Source: Vibrio tasmaniensis (GTDB lineage: Bacteria > Pseudomonadota > Gammaproteobacteria > Enterobacterales > Vibrionaceae). From it: DNA of 64,000 nt. Numbering within the stretch: the stretch's first letter is position 1; each line of letters opens with the position of its first letter. The notes beneath the pieces were generated by a model. That model ran no database searches and had not been told where the DNA came from. It worked only from the letters and a program-made list of their open reading frames with translations. Positions 61,343 through 64,000 of this stretch are shown piece after piece. Position numbers and translations under genes: made by a program. The DNA lies in the NCBI RefSeq assembly GCF_024347635.1, contig NZ_AP025510.1:2542001-2606000 (forward strand), given 5' to 3'.

Positions 61343-63439
61343 ATGGAAAAAGACTATGTCACAAAAGAACTTAGCTGGTTATCCTTCAATGAAAGAGTGC
61401 TCCAAGAAGCGGCCGACAAATCAGTACCCTTAATCGAAAGAGTTCGTTTTTTAGGTATTTACTCGAAAAACCTCGATGAGTTTTACAAAGTCCGATTTGC
61501 TGATGTGAAACGAAAGATCTTACTTCAAGATCCACAACAGCCAGCCAGCCCGCAAAAAACCTTACTGACTCAAATGCAGAGTAAAGCAAGTAAGCTCGAT
61601 ACTCGATTCCATGAACTATATAGCGACCTATTATTGGAACTGGCACGTAATCGAATTTTTCTGGTCAACGAACAGCAAATCACTGATGAGCAGCATGAAT
61701 GGGTCAAAAAGTACTTTAAGAAAAAAGTATTGCCACACTTAACTCCGTACCTTTTGAACGAAGAGAATCAATTACTCAATATTCTGAAAGACGAGCAAAG
61801 TTACTTGGCCATCGACATCGAGCGTGAGGCTTCTTCTCAATACGTATTACTCGAAATTCCATCAGACGCACTCCCTCGGTTTGTTAAGTTACCCGATACA
61901 TCAGGTTCACAGCGTACTACTTTGATCTTGTTAGATAATATAGTCCGGTTTTGTTTAGATGACTTGCTTAAAGGGTTCTTTGAGTATGATTCATTACGTT
62001 GTTTCGCGATAAAAATGACTCGCGACGCCGATTATGACCTTCAAAAGAACAATGAAAATAGTCTATTAGAATTGATGTCTCTAGGTTTAGAACAGCGCTT
62101 AACCGCATTGCCGATACGCCTCATCTATGAGTCAGAAATGCCTGCTGACATGCTCAACTTCTTACAAGTCCGACTTAAGCTATCTGATTATGACAGTGTT
62201 ATCGCAGGAGGTCGCTACCATAACTTCAAGCATTTCTGTGAGTTTCCAAGCCTTAACCGACGTGATTTAGTTAATCGCCCGTTACCCGCGATTAAGTGTG
62301 CGCATTTCAGCCACTACCCAAACTATTTCGAAGCGATAAAAGCTCGTGACATCTTATTGCATTACCCCTATCACACTTTTAATCACATCACCGAACTCGT
62401 GAGGCAGGCTTCTTTTGATCCCAAGGTAACCTCCATAAAAATAAACGTTTACCGTGTCGCAGAAGGCTCAAAGCTCCTCAGTTCGATCATTGATGCTGCA
62501 CACAATGGAAAAAAGGTCACCGTGGTTATCGAGCTGCAAGCGCGCTTTGATGAACAAGCCAATATTCAATGGACCAAGAAACTTCAAGAAGCCGGTATAA
62601 AAGTCATCCATGGCATCCCAAGTTTAAAAATCCACTCCAAGCTACTGCTCATCAAACGAAGAGAAGACAAGCATACTGTGCATTATACCCATATCGGCAC
62701 TGGCAACTTTCATGAAGTTACAGCGCGGGTGTATACCGATTTTTCTCTGCTCACTGCGAATGAAGATTTGACCCAAGAGGTGAGACAAGTCTTTAAGTAT
62801 ATTGAAAACCCTTATCAAAAATCACAGTTCAAGCAACTTATTGTGTCACCAAAAAATACAAGAAAACGCCTGTATCAACTGATAGATAATGAAATACAAA
62901 ACGCGATGGAGAGCAAGCCTGCAAGCATCACTCTCAAACTCAACAATTTGGTCGACCGAGAGATCATAGAGAAGCTCTATCAAGCCAGCCAAGCCAATGT
63001 AAAAGTGAGAATGGTCATTCGTGGTATGTGCTCTCTTGTCCCAGGCATACCCAACATCAGTGAGCAGATTGAAATTGTTAGTGTGGTCGATCGTTTTCTC
63101 GAACACCCAAGAGTGATGATCTTTGGTAACGCCGGAAATCCAAAAGTCTATATATCCTCAGCTGACTGGATGACACGAAACTTCGATCATCGGATCGAAG
63201 TTTCCACCCCAATTTTAGATCCAAAGATCAAGCAAACCATTATCGATATCACCGAGTTTCATTTCGATGACATCAACAAAGCTCGAGTGCTAGACCAATC
63301 GATGAGCAACCCTTACATACAAGCTCCAACAAACCCACTCGATTACCCGACGTCACAACTCTCCACTTACCACTATATTAAACGTATGGAGAAACTTGCT
63401 CGCAAGAAGTACAAACAAGAGAAGAAATCATGCCGCTAA
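61343..63439 (+). CDS. ppk: Polyphosphate kinase 1
   Basis: A 698-residue enzyme that polymerises the ATP gamma-phosphate into polyphosphate. Start [20 protein letters not shown] is the family's. The catalytic phosphohistidine lies in [13 protein letters not shown], and [20 protein letters not shown] is the conserved catalytic block. Length matches E. coli PPK (688). It is divergent from pstC and overlaps ppx, linking polyphosphate to Pho regulation. Confidence 0.97.
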   Translation: MEKDYVTKELSWLSFNERVLQEAADKSVPLIERVRFLGIYSKNLDEFYKVRFADVKRKILLQDPQQPASPQKTLLTQMQSKASKLDTRFHELYSDLLLELARNRIFLVNEQQITDEQHEWVKKYFKKKVLPHLTPYLLNEENQLLNILKDEQSYLAIDIEREASSQYVLLEIPSDALPRFVKLPDTSGSQRTTLILLDNIVRFCLDDLLKGFFEYDSLRCFAIKMTRDADYDLQKNNENSLLELMSLGLEQRLTALPIRLIYESEMPADMLNFLQVRLKLSDYDSVIAGGRYHNFKHFCEFPSLNRRDLVNRPLPAIKCAHFSHYPNYFEAIKARDILLHYPYHTFNHITELVRQASFDPKVTSIKINVYRVAEGSKLLSSIIDAAHNGKKVTVVIELQARFDEQANIQWTKKLQEAGIKVIHGIPSLKIHSKLLLIKRREDKHTVHYTHIGTGNFHEVTARVYTDFSLLTANEDLTQEVRQVFKYIENPYQKSQFKQLIVSPKNTRKRLYQLIDNEIQNAMESKPASITLKLNNLVDREIIEKLYQASQANVKVRMVIRGMCSLVPGIPNISEQIEIVSVVDRFLEHPRVMIFGNAGNPKVYISSADWMTRNFDHRIEVSTPILDPKIKQTIIDITEFHFDDINKARVLDQSMSNPYIQAPTNPLDYPTSQLSTYHYIKRMEKLARKKYKQEKKSCR

Positions 63440-64000
63440 TGGATAACAAACATTCTCGATGTATTGCCGCTATCGATTTAGGTTCGAACAGCTTTCATAT
63501 GGTAGTTGCCCGAGTATTCGATCAACACCTGCAATTAGTCAGCAGACACAAACAGAAAGTAAGATTGGGCGACGGGTTGGATGAGTATAACTTCTTATCC
63601 AAAAGCGCTATCGAGCGAGGCTTGGAGTGCCTCAAGGTATTCGCTGAACGACTAGCGGATTTTGAACTTGATGATGTCAGAGTTGTTGCGACTCATACTC
63701 TAAGAAAGGCCAAAAACGCTAAAGACTTCCTAGAGCAAGCCAAACCACTTTTCCCTTTTCCAATAGAGATCATCTCAGGTCAAGAAGAAGCTCGAATTAT
63801 CTATAACGGCGTAGAGCACACTCAGGCTGCTTCCGAGTCCAAATTGGTTATTGATATCGGCGGAGGGAGTACTGAATTAGTCGCAGGAGAAGGCTTTACC
63901 CCCAAGGTTATGCGTAGCTTGCCTATGGGGTGTGTCAGCTTCACTCAACGTTTCTTTGCTGACGCGGGGCTAAGTTCACAACACTTCTCCGATGCTTATG
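63430..64000 (+). CDS. ppx: Exopolyphosphatase, 3' truncated by the window edge
   Basis: The frame is open from ATG 63430 to the end of the window (190 codons shown). It begins [20 protein letters not shown], then [11 protein letters not shown]; the Ppx/GppA motifs [20 protein letters not shown] and [12 protein letters not shown] are present. A second in-frame ATG at 63439 overlaps the ppk stop as TAATG and could be the true start. The enzyme removes terminal phosphate from polyphosphate. The remainder lies to the right. Confidence 0.95.
   Translation, partial: MPLMDNKHSRCIAAIDLGSNSFHMVVARVFDQHLQLVSRHKQKVRLGDGLDEYNFLSKSAIERGLECLKVFAERLADFELDDVRVVATHTLRKAKNAKDFLEQAKPLFPFPIEIISGQEEARIIYNGVEHTQAASESKLVIDIGGGSTELVAGEGFTPKVMRSLPMGCVSFTQRFFADAGLSSQHFSDAY

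Overview
The window looks like a stretch of the main chromosome of a Vibrio (gammaproteobacterium), probably from or near the Splendidus clade. The genus call rests on gene content and order: guaB-guaA, xseA, der-bamB-yfgM-hisS-ispG-rodZ, rlmN, ndk, pepB, the complete iscRSUA-hscBA-fdx-iscX operon, trmJ/suhB, queA-tgt-yajC-secDF, a divergent oxyR/peroxiredoxin pair, and phoU-pstBAC facing ppk-ppx. From memory this run is collinear with about VC0722-VC0768 of V. cholerae. The clade assignment is an impression only, since no search was possible.

Region 1 (1-8.0 kb) is the most accessory-looking part. It holds the 3' part of a HipA-family kinase cut by the window edge, a secreted protein made of four tandem RimK-type retropepsin-like repeats (two without the catalytic DTG), a secreted M15 peptidase, a likely two-gene operon of a methyltransferase-HNH nuclease fusion followed by a DUF429 protein, and a divergent zinc-knuckle protein of unknown function.

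Region 2 (8.0-16.2 kb) has a lysophosphatidate acyltransferase, a beta-CASP metallo-beta-lactamase-fold hydrolase, a sodium:alanine symporter, an acetate-type transporter, an unknown lipoprotein and a secreted GH19 chitinase with two chitin-binding modules.

Region 3 (16.2-41.3 kb) is mostly core, largely on the minus strand: purine synthesis (guaB and guaA separated by a terminator and PurR-like sites), a zinc ribbon protein, a GAF-GGDEF diguanylate cyclase, an AlaX-type editing protein, ribosome assembly and outer-membrane assembly (der, bamB, yfgM), hisS, isoprenoid synthesis (ispG), cell shape (rodZ), rlmN, ndk, pepB, iron-sulfur cluster assembly with two IscR-type operators, and trmJ.

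Region 4 (41.4-55.5 kb) has suhB, the queuosine and Sec secretion operon, a CBS protein, a chemoreceptor, an OxyR2-like regulator divergent from its peroxiredoxin, cutC, an unknown lipoprotein and a degenerate outer-membrane-protein tail.

Region 5 (55.5-64 kb) is the phosphate module: pstC-pstA-pstB-phoU on the minus strand with unusually large periplasmic domains in both permeases, a Pho-box-like site, and divergent ppk and ppx (ppx runs off the right edge). pstS is not in the window. No rRNA, tRNA, CRISPR array or insertion sequence was recognised.
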